NCBI GenBank assembly: GCA_963842295.1
Contig: CAWJFY010000010.1
Location: 1-64,000 of the forward strand
Origin: JAJNBA01 sp963842295
GTDB taxonomy: Bacteria; Actinomycetota; UBA4738; HRBIN12
Length of the DNA stretch: 64,000 nucleotides
Direction of reading: 5' to 3'
Position numbers and translations under genes: made by a program. The notes under the pieces were generated by a model. It saw only the letters and a list, made by a program, of their open reading frames with translations. It had not been told where the DNA came from and made no database searches. Of the stretch, positions 24,633 to 32,714 are shown piece after piece; positions within the stretch are counted from its first letter, which is position 1, and each line of letters starts with the position of its first letter.

Positions 24633-25271
24633 TCATGGGGACTGGGAGCGGGATGCCTCGATGATAGCAGCGACCTGCGCCGATGCTCGTTCCAGGTCGT
24701 CGTTCACGACCACGTGGTCGAACCAGTCGCGCTGCTCCATCTCCCAAGCCGCCGTCTCGAGCCGGACACGGATCCGTTCCTCCGTCTCGGTCCCCCGCCC
24801 GCGGAGGCGTCGCTCGAGCTCTTCCATGGACGGCGGCTCGATGAACACGAGGATCGAGCCTCGGACGCGATCACGGATCTGGGACGCGCCGACCACGTCG
24901 ATCTCCAGGATCACATCCCGGCCGGCGGCCAGCCGGTCCTCCACGAAGCCACGGGGCGTGCCGGATCGGTGCCCGACGACCTCGGCCCATTCGAGCAGCT
25001 CACTCGCCCGGATCATCCGGTCGAACGCGTCGTCGTCGATGAAGAAGTAGTCGACCCCATCGACCTCTCCCGGCCGGGGGGCGCGGGTCGTCACCGAGAC
25101 CGACAGCGAGAGCCCCTCGGGGTCGCGGGAGACCAGCTTCCGGACGATGCTGCCCTTCCCCACCCCCGAGGGGCCGGCCAGGACGAAGAGCTTCCCGGTG
25201 CGGATGGCCGGCTTACTTCTTGAAGCGGTCGAGGAGCTGCGCGCGCTGCTTCGCGCCCAATCCCCGAACAC
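24633..25271 (-). CDS. gmk: Guanylate kinase, start uncertain
   Basis: Phosphorylates GMP to GDP. P-loop GPSGVGKGS, then SVTTRAPRPGEVDGVDYFFI and the lid region. The only standard start codon in the N-terminal region is GTG 25271, which overlaps the end of mihF by 59 bases and adds about 22 residues with no family similarity. ATC 25205-25203 would place the start ten residues before the P-loop, as in other guanylate kinases, just after the mihF stop. No ATG, GTG or TTG lies between. Coordinates use the GTG; the true start may be the ATC. Confidence 0.9.
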   Translation of the reverse strand: MFGDWARSSARSSSTASRSKPAIRTGKLFVLAGPSGVGKGSIVRKLVSRDPEGLSLSVSVTTRAPRPGEVDGVDYFFIDDDAFDRMIRASELLEWAEVVGHRSGTPRGFVEDRLAAGRDVILEIDVVGASQIRDRVRGSILVFIEPPSMEELERRLRGRGTETEERIRVRLETAAWEMEQRDWFDHVVVNDDLERASAQVAAIIEASRSQSP

Positions 25272-25524
25272 GACGGCTGGCCGAGATGTCGAGCTCTTCC
25301 ATCAGCTTCTGGGCCCGGACCTTGCCGACACCGGGAAGAGACTCGAGCACCGCCGACACCTTCATCTTCCCGACGGTGTCCTCCGTCGACCGCATCAGCA
25401 CGTCTCCCAGCGTCCGCTTCCCGGACTTCAGCTCTCCCTTGAGCTCCGCGCGCTTCTTCCGCGCCTCCGCAGCCTTCGCGAGGGCCTGCGCGCGCTGTTC
25501 CGGGGTGAGGATCGGGAGTGCCAT
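25213..25524 (-). CDS. mihF: Actinobacterial integration host factor (MihF)
   Basis: Small basic nucleoid-associated DNA-binding protein of the actinobacterial IHF type, unrelated in fold to the HU-like IHF of proteobacteria. 103 residues: MALPILTPEQRAQALAKAAE, a long basic helix, then an H2TH/HhH-like module, VLESLPGVGKVRAQKLMEEL, and a basic end. First gene of the operon, with its own promoter candidate 57 bases upstream. The position between pyrF and gmk is diagnostic for Actinomycetota. Confidence 0.96.
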   Translation of the reverse strand: MALPILTPEQRAQALAKAAEARKKRAELKGELKSGKRTLGDVLMRSTEDTVGKMKVSAVLESLPGVGKVRAQKLMEELDISASRRVRGLGAKQRAQLLDRFKK

Positions 25525-25580
25525 GCCAATGCTCCTTCTGTTCGGTGGCCAAGATCATCGATGGAAGGCGTGAGGGCGCG

Positions 25581-25611
25581 AGTATATGCACGGGTCGCGG
25601 CGGCGTGACAA
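25581..25611 (-). promoter_or_regulatory. Probable promoter of the mihF operon
   Basis: TTGTCA (25611-25606) and TATACT (25586-25581) are separated by 19 bases, slightly longer than optimal. An AGAAGGAG ribosome binding site precedes the mihF ATG. The 148-base gap between pyrF and mihF holds no other gene. Confidence 0.5.
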
Positions 25612-25672
25612 GCGACCGCATCGCGTGTGGCCTGCGGTTTCCGCGATCGGCCGGTGCGTCAACGAGGTCTCG

Positions 25673-26356
25673 TCAACGAAGGTCTCGGAGTATCCCCTGG
25701 GCGACACCGACGGGGTCGGGCGCCTCCGTCAACGGGCGTCCGACCACCAGGTAGTCGGCTCCCTTGTCGATCGCTTCGGCCGGCGTGAGGATCCGCACCT
25801 GATCGTGACCGTTCGAGCCCGCCGGGCGGATGCCCGGGACGACGAGGCAGAACTCCTCACCGCAGGCCTCGCGGACATCCTCGACGTCCTCGCCTGAGAC
25901 GACCACGCCGTCCAGCCCCGCCGCCTTCGCCTCGAACGCGAGCGACGCGGGGCTCGCGAGGCCCTCCCCGGCCTGACTGGACAGGACGGTGACAGCGACC
26001 ACCAGTGGCACGTCCGCGCCTGCCTCTCCGGCGCCGCGCTCCGCGCCCCGCCGCGCGGCCCGCATCATGATCTCGCCTCCCAGCGCGTGGACGTTCAGCA
26101 TCGCCACGCCGATCCGCGCGACATTGGCGGCCGCCCGCTCCACGGTGTGCGGGATGTCGTGCAGCTTGCAGTCGACGAAGACCGGTCCGTGCGCTGCGAT
26201 GCGGCGCACGGCCGCAGGCCCTGCCGCCCAGACGAGCTCCAGGCCCACCTTCAACAGTCCGACGTGCGGCGAGAGGAGTGCTGCGAGCCGCTCCGCCTCG
26301 TCGACCGAGGACACGTCGAGGGCGGCCACGAGGGGATCAGCCGGGCGTGGGATCAC
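25673..26356 (-). CDS. pyrF: Orotidine 5'-phosphate decarboxylase
   Basis: Last step to UMP. The 227-residue TIM barrel has the catalytic signature FVDCKLHDIPHTV (Lys-Asp network), PLVVAVTVLSS, VVPGIRPAGSN and YLVVGRPLTEAPDP. The start GTG 26356 overlaps the pyrD stop as GTGA. The open frame before it is pyrD shadow. Last gene of the pyr operon. Confidence 0.95.
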   Translation of the reverse strand: MIPRPADPLVAALDVSSVDEAERLAALLSPHVGLLKVGLELVWAAGPAAVRRIAAHGPVFVDCKLHDIPHTVERAAANVARIGVAMLNVHALGGEIMMRAARRGAERGAGEAGADVPLVVAVTVLSSQAGEGLASPASLAFEAKAAGLDGVVVSGEDVEDVREACGEEFCLVVPGIRPAGSNGHDQVRILTPAEAIDKGADYLVVGRPLTEAPDPVGVAQGILRDLR

Positions 26357-27303
26357 GGTTCGTCGGCCGTCCGGAACCCCGCCGGCACTCGCAGGCGAGC
26401 TCGGAGATCCTGCGGCGACGCCAGGCCCTTCCCCTTCAGGTAGCCGGCGACGCCTCGCGCGATCTCGACCGGCGATGCGGGGTCGACGAGCACCGCCGTC
26501 CCCACCTGCACCGCCGAAGCGCCCGCAAGGAGCATCTCCACCGCATCCTCCGCGTTGCGGGCACCGCCCACGGCGATGATGGGGGCGTCGGGCACGGCGC
26601 GCGCCACCTCGAAGACCGCTCGGAGCGTGAGCGGTTTCAAGGCCGGGCCCGACATCCATCCGGTGACCGCGCCGAGCGCGGGACGAAACGTCGCGGACCG
26701 CACCCCGAGCGCCGCCGGGGGCCCGCCGATCGTAAGCCCGTGCGCGCCCGCCCTCACGGCTGCCTGGGCGAGCTCGGGCAGGTCCGACGCCGCCATCGGC
26801 AGCTTCGCGAAAACAGGCACCAAGGCCATCCGGGCCACGGCGCCGACGATCTCGCCGGTCCGGTCGAGGTGCTCACCCAGCACGTGGCGCCGAAGCTCCT
26901 CGTCCGGTCCCGATAGATGGAGCTCGACCGCCGCGACCTCGGGTCGCGTCTGCAGGGCACCGATCAGCCGCACGTACTCCTCCAGGGAGCCGCCGGCGAT
27001 CGAGACGATCACCGGCGCACCGCCTCTCGCGAGGCGTGGCAGCTCCACGTCCACGAACACGTGGATCCCGGGGTTCTGGAGCCCCGTCGTCCACACCGTT
27101 CCCGACGGTGTCTCCGCGATCCGTGGGGGCGGGGATCCCTTCCGAGGTTCGAGGGTGATGCTCCGGCTCACCACGCCGCCCACCTTCCGGAGGTCGACGA
27201 GTCCGCTCAGCTCTCGACCGGTGCCGGCGCATCCCGAGGCGATCAAGATCGGTGTGGGCAGCACGAGTCCTGCGCCGAGGTCGACCGAGAGCGTGCGCTT
27301 CAC
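26353..27303 (-). CDS. pyrD: Class 1B dihydroorotate dehydrogenase homologue with altered orotate site
   Basis: 316 residues, in the pyr operon between pyrK and pyrF. The barrel and FMN scaffold fit class 1B (ASGCAGTG, TLEPRKGSPPPRIAET, GLQNPG, Lys167, SGPALKP, GASAVQVGTA). Compared from memory with Lactococcus PyrDB, the substrate pocket is replaced throughout: Lys to Arg47; the Asn before GLQNPG to Trp71; NISCPN to HLSGPD (129-134), which removes the catalytic Cys and both Asn; and INT to IGG (192-194). Dihydroorotate oxidation by the usual mechanism therefore looks doubtful, although the context argues for this job. The start is GTG 27303, eight bases after GGGAG. The gap of 88 bases to pyrK is the only real gap in this operon. 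Confidence 0.85.
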   Translation of the reverse strand: MKRTLSVDLGAGLVLPTPILIASGCAGTGRELSGLVDLRKVGGVVSRSITLEPRKGSPPPRIAETPSGTVWTTGLQNPGIHVFVDVELPRLARGGAPVIVSIAGGSLEEYVRLIGALQTRPEVAAVELHLSGPDEELRRHVLGEHLDRTGEIVGAVARMALVPVFAKLPMAASDLPELAQAAVRAGAHGLTIGGPPAALGVRSATFRPALGAVTGWMSGPALKPLTLRAVFEVARAVPDAPIIAVGGARNAEDAVEMLLAGASAVQVGTAVLVDPASPVEIARGVAGYLKGKGLASPQDLRARLRVPAGFRTADEP

Positions 27304-27391
27304 GACTCATGCTCCCTGCGCTTCACCGGCCCCTTCCCTGACTCCTCCCGCGGCTGTTGCCTCGGACTGAACCTGAGATCGGTCCTGCATC

Positions 27392-28264
27392 TCATCCCGG
27401 CCACGACCGGACGACCGGCAACCCTTCGGGAGGAGTCGGCAGCATCGTGGGGCGTTCCCCCAGCCATCGATCCCACAGCACTCGGGCCGGATTGAAGACG
27501 GGCCCTTCGATGCAGGCCCGCAGGTTGTCGTAGCCGCTCCCGTCCTTCCGCGCCACCGGGACGACACACGTATGACACAGGCCGTAACCGCATCCCATCT
27601 GCTCCTCGAGCGCCATCTGCGCCGGGAGTCCGCGCTCCCCGCAGAAGGCCGCGACACGCTCGAGGGTGCGCGCGGGACCCGCCGCGTACACCACCTGCAC
27701 CTTGCTCCGCTCGGCCGCCTCCGGGAGAGCATCCATCACGTCCCCCCGGTCACCGAGGGTGCCGTCGGCCGTGACGATCGCGACGGTCTGCGACAACCGC
27801 TTCGCGTCGATCGGCTTCAGAACCCTCTCCATCGTGTCGGCACCGATGACCATGTCGACCCGCTTCCCTCCGGCCACGAGCTCCTGCGCCAGGAAGTAGA
27901 GCGTTGCCGCCCCGTGGTGCTCGGCCACGAGGAGGCAGTTCGTCAGACGACGGGGATGCGAGAACCCCTTCCCCAGTGGGCCGATCAGGTCGAGGAACGA
28001 GTGAGCTCGGGCCGAGGTGAGCCACGAAGTCCCCGGCCCGACAGGGTCGATCACGAACTCCAAGGTGCCCGCCCAGCCTCCGCGGCGGGACGCGTCGTGG
28101 ATCGCGAGGTGGCGCCGCAGCAGGAACTCTCTGCCCCTTGGCATCTGGACGGCGACGAACTGGCCCGGTCTCGCCTTCTCCGCGATCTCCGGCGCCACGA
28201 CCGTCAGCTGGTGGTAGGCGCCGATCTTTCGCTTCGAGAGCACCTCGGCGCGGACCCGCTTCAC
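27392..28264 (-). CDS. pyrK: Dihydroorotate dehydrogenase electron-transfer subunit
   Basis: FAD and [2Fe-2S] subunit that passes electrons from class 1B PyrD to NAD+. The 290-residue product has an N-terminal flavin-binding barrel, an NAD-binding domain, and a cluster motif GCGYGLCHTCVVPV with a fourth Cys in LRACIEGPVF. The flavin motif usually read as RRPxSI is RRHLAIHD here, so it is divergent, like its partner PyrD. The start GTG 28264 overlaps the carB stop as GTGA. Longer upstream frame is carB shadow. Confidence 0.88.
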   Translation of the reverse strand: MKRVRAEVLSKRKIGAYHQLTVVAPEIAEKARPGQFVAVQMPRGREFLLRRHLAIHDASRRGGWAGTLEFVIDPVGPGTSWLTSARAHSFLDLIGPLGKGFSHPRRLTNCLLVAEHHGAATLYFLAQELVAGGKRVDMVIGADTMERVLKPIDAKRLSQTVAIVTADGTLGDRGDVMDALPEAAERSKVQVVYAAGPARTLERVAAFCGERGLPAQMALEEQMGCGYGLCHTCVVPVARKDGSGYDNLRACIEGPVFNPARVLWDRWLGERPTMLPTPPEGLPVVRSWPG

Positions 28265-31200
28265 GCGACCCCACCTCCGCGCGCGCGGGCGCGGCCCGCC
28301 TCGAAGCCGAGTCGCTCCTGGACCGGCCGCGCCCGCGCGCGCGCATGGTGTTCCTGGATCGACATGGGCTCGGTCGCCCCCGCGAGGAGTGCCTCGATCC
28401 CGCGGACCGCCGCGAACGCGCCGGGCATCGTCGTCAGACACGGAACGCCTGCCGCGGCTGCCGCGGTCCGGATGTGATAGCCGTCGGTTCTCGGCCCTCG
28501 TCCGAACGGCGTGTTGATCACGAGGTCGACGCGGCCCGCGCGGATCATGTCGGCGACGTTGTCCGGGGACTCACTCACCTTCGCCACCGCCTCGACCGCT
28601 ATGCCCGCGCGGCGCAGCACCCCCGCCGTCCCGGTCGTGGCGAGCAACCCGAAGCCGAGGTCGGCGAGACGTTTCGCCGGGAACACGACCGCTCGCTTGT
28701 CCCGGTTCGCCACGCTCACGAACACGGTTCCCGATGTCGGGAGCGCGTGGCCGGCGGCGACCATGGCCTTGGCGAGGGCGACACCGGGATCCGTGTCGAT
28801 CCCCATGACCTCCCCGGTCGAGCGCATCTCGGGACCCAGCACGGTGTCGACACCCGGGAACCGGCCGAACGGCAGGACCGCCGCCTTCACGGACGTGAAG
28901 GGAAGGTGGCGGTAGTGACCGGCATCCGCGGGGAGCAGCCCCTCGGCCTCCAGGTCCGCCAGGGTCTTGCCCGCCAGCACGAGGGTGGCGATGCGCGCGA
29001 GCGACACGCCGATCACCTTGGACACGAACGGCACGGTACGCGACGCGCGAGGATTCGCCTCGAGGACCCAGATCTTCTCGTCCTTGACCGCGAGCTGCAG
29101 ATTCAGGAGGCCCACGACACCGATCCGGCGCGCGAGGCGGCGGGCGATGTCCTCGATCCGATCCAGCTCGTCGTCCGAGAGCGTCGCCGGCGGGATCTGG
29201 CACGAGGAATCGCCGGAATGCACACCCGCTTCCTCGATGTGCTCCATCACCGCGCCGATGAACACGTCGACGCCGTCGCACACGGCGTCGACGTCGACCT
29301 CGATCGCACCCTCGAGGAAGCGGTCTATCAGGACGGGGTGCTCGCGGGAGGCTTCGGCCGCCGATCGCACGAACGTCGCGAGCTCATCGTCGTCGTAGAC
29401 GATCTCCATCGCACGTCCGCCGAGGACGTACGAAGGCCGGACGACGACCGGGTAGCCGATCCGCCGGGCGACGACGCGAGCTTCCTCGATCGTCCGCGCC
29501 TCTCCGTGGGGCGGGGCGGGGATCTCCATCTCTTGAAGGAGCATCGCGAACCTGCCCCGGTCCTCGGCGAGGTCGATCGCATCCGGCGAGGTCCCGAGGA
29601 TCGTGAACCCGGCCCCCTGGAGGATCCGTGCCAGCTCGAGAGGCGTCTGGCCACCGAACTGCGCGATCACACCGACCGGCCGTTCCGCGCGGCAGACGGC
29701 GAGCACGTCCTCGGCGGTCAGAGGCTCGAAGTACAGCCGACTCGACGTGTCGTAGTCCGTGGAAACAGTCTCCGGGTTCGAGTTGATCATCACCGACTCG
29801 AACCCGGCATCCTCCAGGGCGAACGCCGCATGCACGCAGACGTAATCGAACTCGATCCCCTGCCCGATCCGGTTGGGACCGGCGCCAAGGATCACAACGC
29901 GTGGACGGTCGGCATGATCGACCTCCGACTCCTCCTCGTAGGTGGAGTAGTGGTACGGCGTCTGCGCGGGGAACTCCCCGCCGCAGGTGTCGACCGACTT
30001 GAACACCGGGAGGAGGCCCAGCTCCTCGCGCCGAGCACGAACGTCCACCTCGGCCGACCCCGTCTCCCGTGCGATCCGGGCGTCCGACATGCCGGCACGC
30101 TTCGCGCCGCGGAGGCGATCACGTTCGAGCGCTCCAAGCGAGGTCCCTCGGAGGTCCTCGGCGTGCTCCCACGTCTGCGCCATCTGGTCGACGAACCACG
30201 GGTCCACCGACGACGCCGTCGCGATCTCGTCCACCGTGTGGCCAGCGTCGAACGCCCTCTCGATCAGGTGGAACCGGCCCTCCCCTCCGGCACGAAGAGC
30301 CGCCAGCGAGTCGCCGTGGGAGGCCGCGACGTACGCGGCCCCGAGATCCGAGCCGTCCTTCTCGAGACCTCGCCATGCCTTCCCGAGCGCTTCCTTGAAG
30401 GTGCGTCCGATCGCCATCACCTCGCCCACCGACTTCATCGTCGAGGTGAGCACGGCGTTCGCCTCCGGGAACTTCTCGAAGGCGAACCGCGGAACCTTGA
30501 CGACCACGTAGTCGAGCGTCGGCTCGAACGATGCAGGCGTCTCGCCCGTGATGTCGTTGCGGATCTCATCCAACCGATAGCCGACGGCGAGCAGCGCCGC
30601 GATCTTCGCGATGGGGAACCCGGTGGCCTTCGAGGCGAGTGCCGACGAACGGCTCACGCGAGGGTTCATCTCGATCAGCACCCGGCGCCCGGTGACAGGA
30701 TCCACCGCGAACTGCACGTTGGATCCGCCGGTCTCGACGCCGATCGCTCGCAGGCACGTGAGGGCGTCGTCTCGCATCGATTGATACTCGCGGTCCGAAA
30801 GGGTCTGCTGCGGCGCAGCGGTGACGGAGTCCCCGGTGTGGACGCCCATGGGATCGACGTTCTCGATCGAGCAGACGACGACAGCGTTGTCGGCGTGGTC
30901 GCGCATCACCTCGAGCTCGAACTCCTTCCAGCCAGCGATCGACTCCTCGACAAGGATCTCGGAGACGGGGCTCGCGACGAGCGAGCGCCGCGCAAGCGTC
31001 GTGAGCTCCTCACGCGACGCCGCGAATCCGCTCCCTCCCCCGCCGAGCGTGAACGACGGCCGGACGATCACCGGGAACCCGATCTCGTCCCCGAGGGCCA
31101 GCGCCTCCTCGAGGGCGCGTGCGATCCCGGCGCGCGGCACGTCCAGACCCGCCTTCGTCATCGTCTCCTTGAATCGGCTGCGGTCCTCCGCTCGATGGAT

Positions 31201-31566
31201 CGTCTCCAGGCTCGCGCCGATCAACTCGACACCGAGACGCTCGAGGTCTCCTGATTCGGCGAGCGCGACGCTCACGTTCAGCCCGGTCTGACCCCCGATC
31301 GTCGGCAGCAGCGCATCGGGGCGTTCCCGTTCGATCACGGCGAGCACCGACTCCGGCGTGAGCGGCTCGATGTACGTCCGGTCGGCGAACTCCGGGTCGG
31401 TCATGATCGTGGCCGGGTTGGAGTTCACGAGCGCGACCCGGTACCCCTCCTGCCGAAGGACCCTGCATGCCTGCGTGCCTGAGTAGTCGAACTCGCACGC
31501 CTGACCGATCACGATCGGGCCCGACCCGATCACCATGATCGTCGAGAGGTCCCTCCGTCTGGGCAT
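28261..31566 (-). CDS. carB: Carbamoyl-phosphate synthase large subunit
   Basis: Makes carbamoyl phosphate for pyrimidines and arginine. The full-length chain of 1101 residues has two homologous ATP-grasp halves. The first begins IMVIGSGPIVIGQACEFDYS, with the glycine-rich loop FTLGGGGSGFA; the second has GAGPNRIGQGIEFDY. An oligomerisation domain lies between them, and a C-terminal methylglyoxal-synthase-like allosteric domain (VFVSVANRDKRAVV onward) follows. The start overlaps the carA stop by one base. A 1038-codon open frame on the opposite strand is a GC-driven shadow. Confidence 0.97.
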   Translation of the reverse strand: MPRRRDLSTIMVIGSGPIVIGQACEFDYSGTQACRVLRQEGYRVALVNSNPATIMTDPEFADRTYIEPLTPESVLAVIERERPDALLPTIGGQTGLNVSVALAESGDLERLGVELIGASLETIHRAEDRSRFKETMTKAGLDVPRAGIARALEEALALGDEIGFPVIVRPSFTLGGGGSGFAASREELTTLARRSLVASPVSEILVEESIAGWKEFELEVMRDHADNAVVVCSIENVDPMGVHTGDSVTAAPQQTLSDREYQSMRDDALTCLRAIGVETGGSNVQFAVDPVTGRRVLIEMNPRVSRSSALASKATGFPIAKIAALLAVGYRLDEIRNDITGETPASFEPTLDYVVVKVPRFAFEKFPEANAVLTSTMKSVGEVMAIGRTFKEALGKAWRGLEKDGSDLGAAYVAASHGDSLAALRAGGEGRFHLIERAFDAGHTVDEIATASSVDPWFVDQMAQTWEHAEDLRGTSLGALERDRLRGAKRAGMSDARIARETGSAEVDVRARREELGLLPVFKSVDTCGGEFPAQTPYHYSTYEEESEVDHADRPRVVILGAGPNRIGQGIEFDYVCVHAAFALEDAGFESVMINSNPETVSTDYDTSSRLYFEPLTAEDVLAVCRAERPVGVIAQFGGQTPLELARILQGAGFTILGTSPDAIDLAEDRGRFAMLLQEMEIPAPPHGEARTIEEARVVARRIGYPVVVRPSYVLGGRAMEIVYDDDELATFVRSAAEASREHPVLIDRFLEGAIEVDVDAVCDGVDVFIGAVMEHIEEAGVHSGDSSCQIPPATLSDDELDRIEDIARRLARRIGVVGLLNLQLAVKDEKIWVLEANPRASRTVPFVSKVIGVSLARIATLVLAGKTLADLEAEGLLPADAGHYRHLPFTSVKAAVLPFGRFPGVDTVLGPEMRSTGEVMGIDTDPGVALAKAMVAAGHALPTSGTVFVSVANRDKRAVVFPAKRLADLGFGLLATTGTAGVLRRAGIAVEAVAKVSESPDNVADMIRAGRVDLVINTPFGRGPRTDGYHIRTAAAAAGVPCLTTMPGAFAAVRGIEALLAGATEPMSIQEHHARARARPVQERLGFEAGRARARGGGVA

Positions 31567-32714
31567 CAGGGGCCCACCTCGACCAGGCTCCGGAACTCCT
31601 GGAACAACCCGCGAGCGTCGTGTGGCCCAGGCGCCGCCTCAGGGTGGTACTGGACGGAGAACGCCGCGACGTCGAGGCATCGGAGTCCTTCGAGCGTGTC
31701 GTCGTTGAGGTTGCGATGGCTCATCTCCACCCGGCCGAACGTGGTTTGGGCAGATCCATCCGGACCCCGTTCCCACGCCGCGGGATCGACCGCGAAACCG
31801 TGGTTGTGGCTGGTGATCCGCACCTCGCCCGTCCGGGTGTCCCGGACCGGCTGGTTCACCCCTCGGTGCCCGAACGCCATCTTGTACGTCCGGCCTCCGA
31901 GGGCGAGGCCCAGCAACTGGTGGCCCAGGCAGATGCCGAAGAGCGGGAGCCGGCCGAGCAGCCCCGTCGCGGCGGCGACCCCATACGAGGTCGCCGCCGG
32001 ATCGCCCGGGCCGTTCGACAGGAGCACGCCGTCGAAACCGCCGGCGGCGACCTCGGCGGCGGGTGTCTCCGCGGGGACCACGGTGGCGTCCAAGCCGGTC
32101 GCCGCCGCCATCCGCAGGATGTTCCGCTTGACGCCGAAATCGTAGACCGCGATCCGCAAGACTCGCCCCCGTGACGTGTCCGCGGGGCCGACCATCGCGC
32201 TCGCTTCGTACGGCTCCCGCGTCGTGACCGTCCGCGCGAGGTCGGCCCCGGCCATCCCCTTCGTGTCCCTCACCCGGGCGACGAGCGAGGACGGTTCGAG
32301 ATCGATCGTGGAGATCGCGGCTCTCATCGCACCGGCATCGCGGATCCGGCGGGTGAGCTTCCGCGTATCGATCCCCTCGATCCCGACCACGCCGGCCGAG
32401 GCGAGGGCCTCATCGAGGGTGCCATCGGTCCCTGGGCCGAACGCTCGCCGGGAGGCCTCGCGCACCGCGAAACCGGCGACGTGGATCGTTCCGCTCTCTT
32501 CGTCGCCGCCGTGCATGCCGTAGTTGCCCTGCTGAGGAGCCGTCATCGTCACGATCTGCCCGGCGTACGAGGGATCCGAGAGCACCTCCTGGTATCCGCC
32601 CATCCCCGTGTTGAAGACGGCTTCGCCGAAGGACTCGCCCCCCGCCCCGAACCCCGAGCCCCGGAAGACGGTCCCGTCCTCCAGGGCCAGGAGCGTGGCC
32701 GGTGCCGCCGTCAC
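31566..32714 (-). CDS. carA: Carbamoyl-phosphate synthase small subunit
   Basis: Glutaminase subunit that channels ammonia to CarB. The 382-residue product has the N-terminal CPSase domain (LEDGTVFRGSGFGAGGE, FNTGMGGYQEVLSDPSY) and a class I amidotransferase domain with nucleophile Cys in FGICLGHQLLGLALGG and the His-Glu pair in FSVQYHPEAAPGP. ATG overlaps the pyrC stop as ATGA. Confidence 0.97.
   Translation of the reverse strand: MTAAPATLLALEDGTVFRGSGFGAGGESFGEAVFNTGMGGYQEVLSDPSYAGQIVTMTAPQQGNYGMHGGDEESGTIHVAGFAVREASRRAFGPGTDGTLDEALASAGVVGIEGIDTRKLTRRIRDAGAMRAAISTIDLEPSSLVARVRDTKGMAGADLARTVTTREPYEASAMVGPADTSRGRVLRIAVYDFGVKRNILRMAAATGLDATVVPAETPAAEVAAGGFDGVLLSNGPGDPAATSYGVAAATGLLGRLPLFGICLGHQLLGLALGGRTYKMAFGHRGVNQPVRDTRTGEVRITSHNHGFAVDPAAWERGPDGSAQTTFGRVEMSHRNLNDDTLEGLRCLDVAAFSVQYHPEAAPGPHDARGLFQEFRSLVEVGP

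Noticed and set aside
27307..27391. 27-codon open frame in the pyrK-pyrD gap
   Set aside because: It starts directly after the pyrK stop codon without a ribosome binding site of its own and has no recognisable features; it is probably chance.
28138..31254. Open frame of 1038 codons on the plus strand opposite carB
   Set aside because: carB on the minus strand is full length with all family motifs. Long antisense frames are expected in GC-rich codon usage, and this one shows no recognisable domain.
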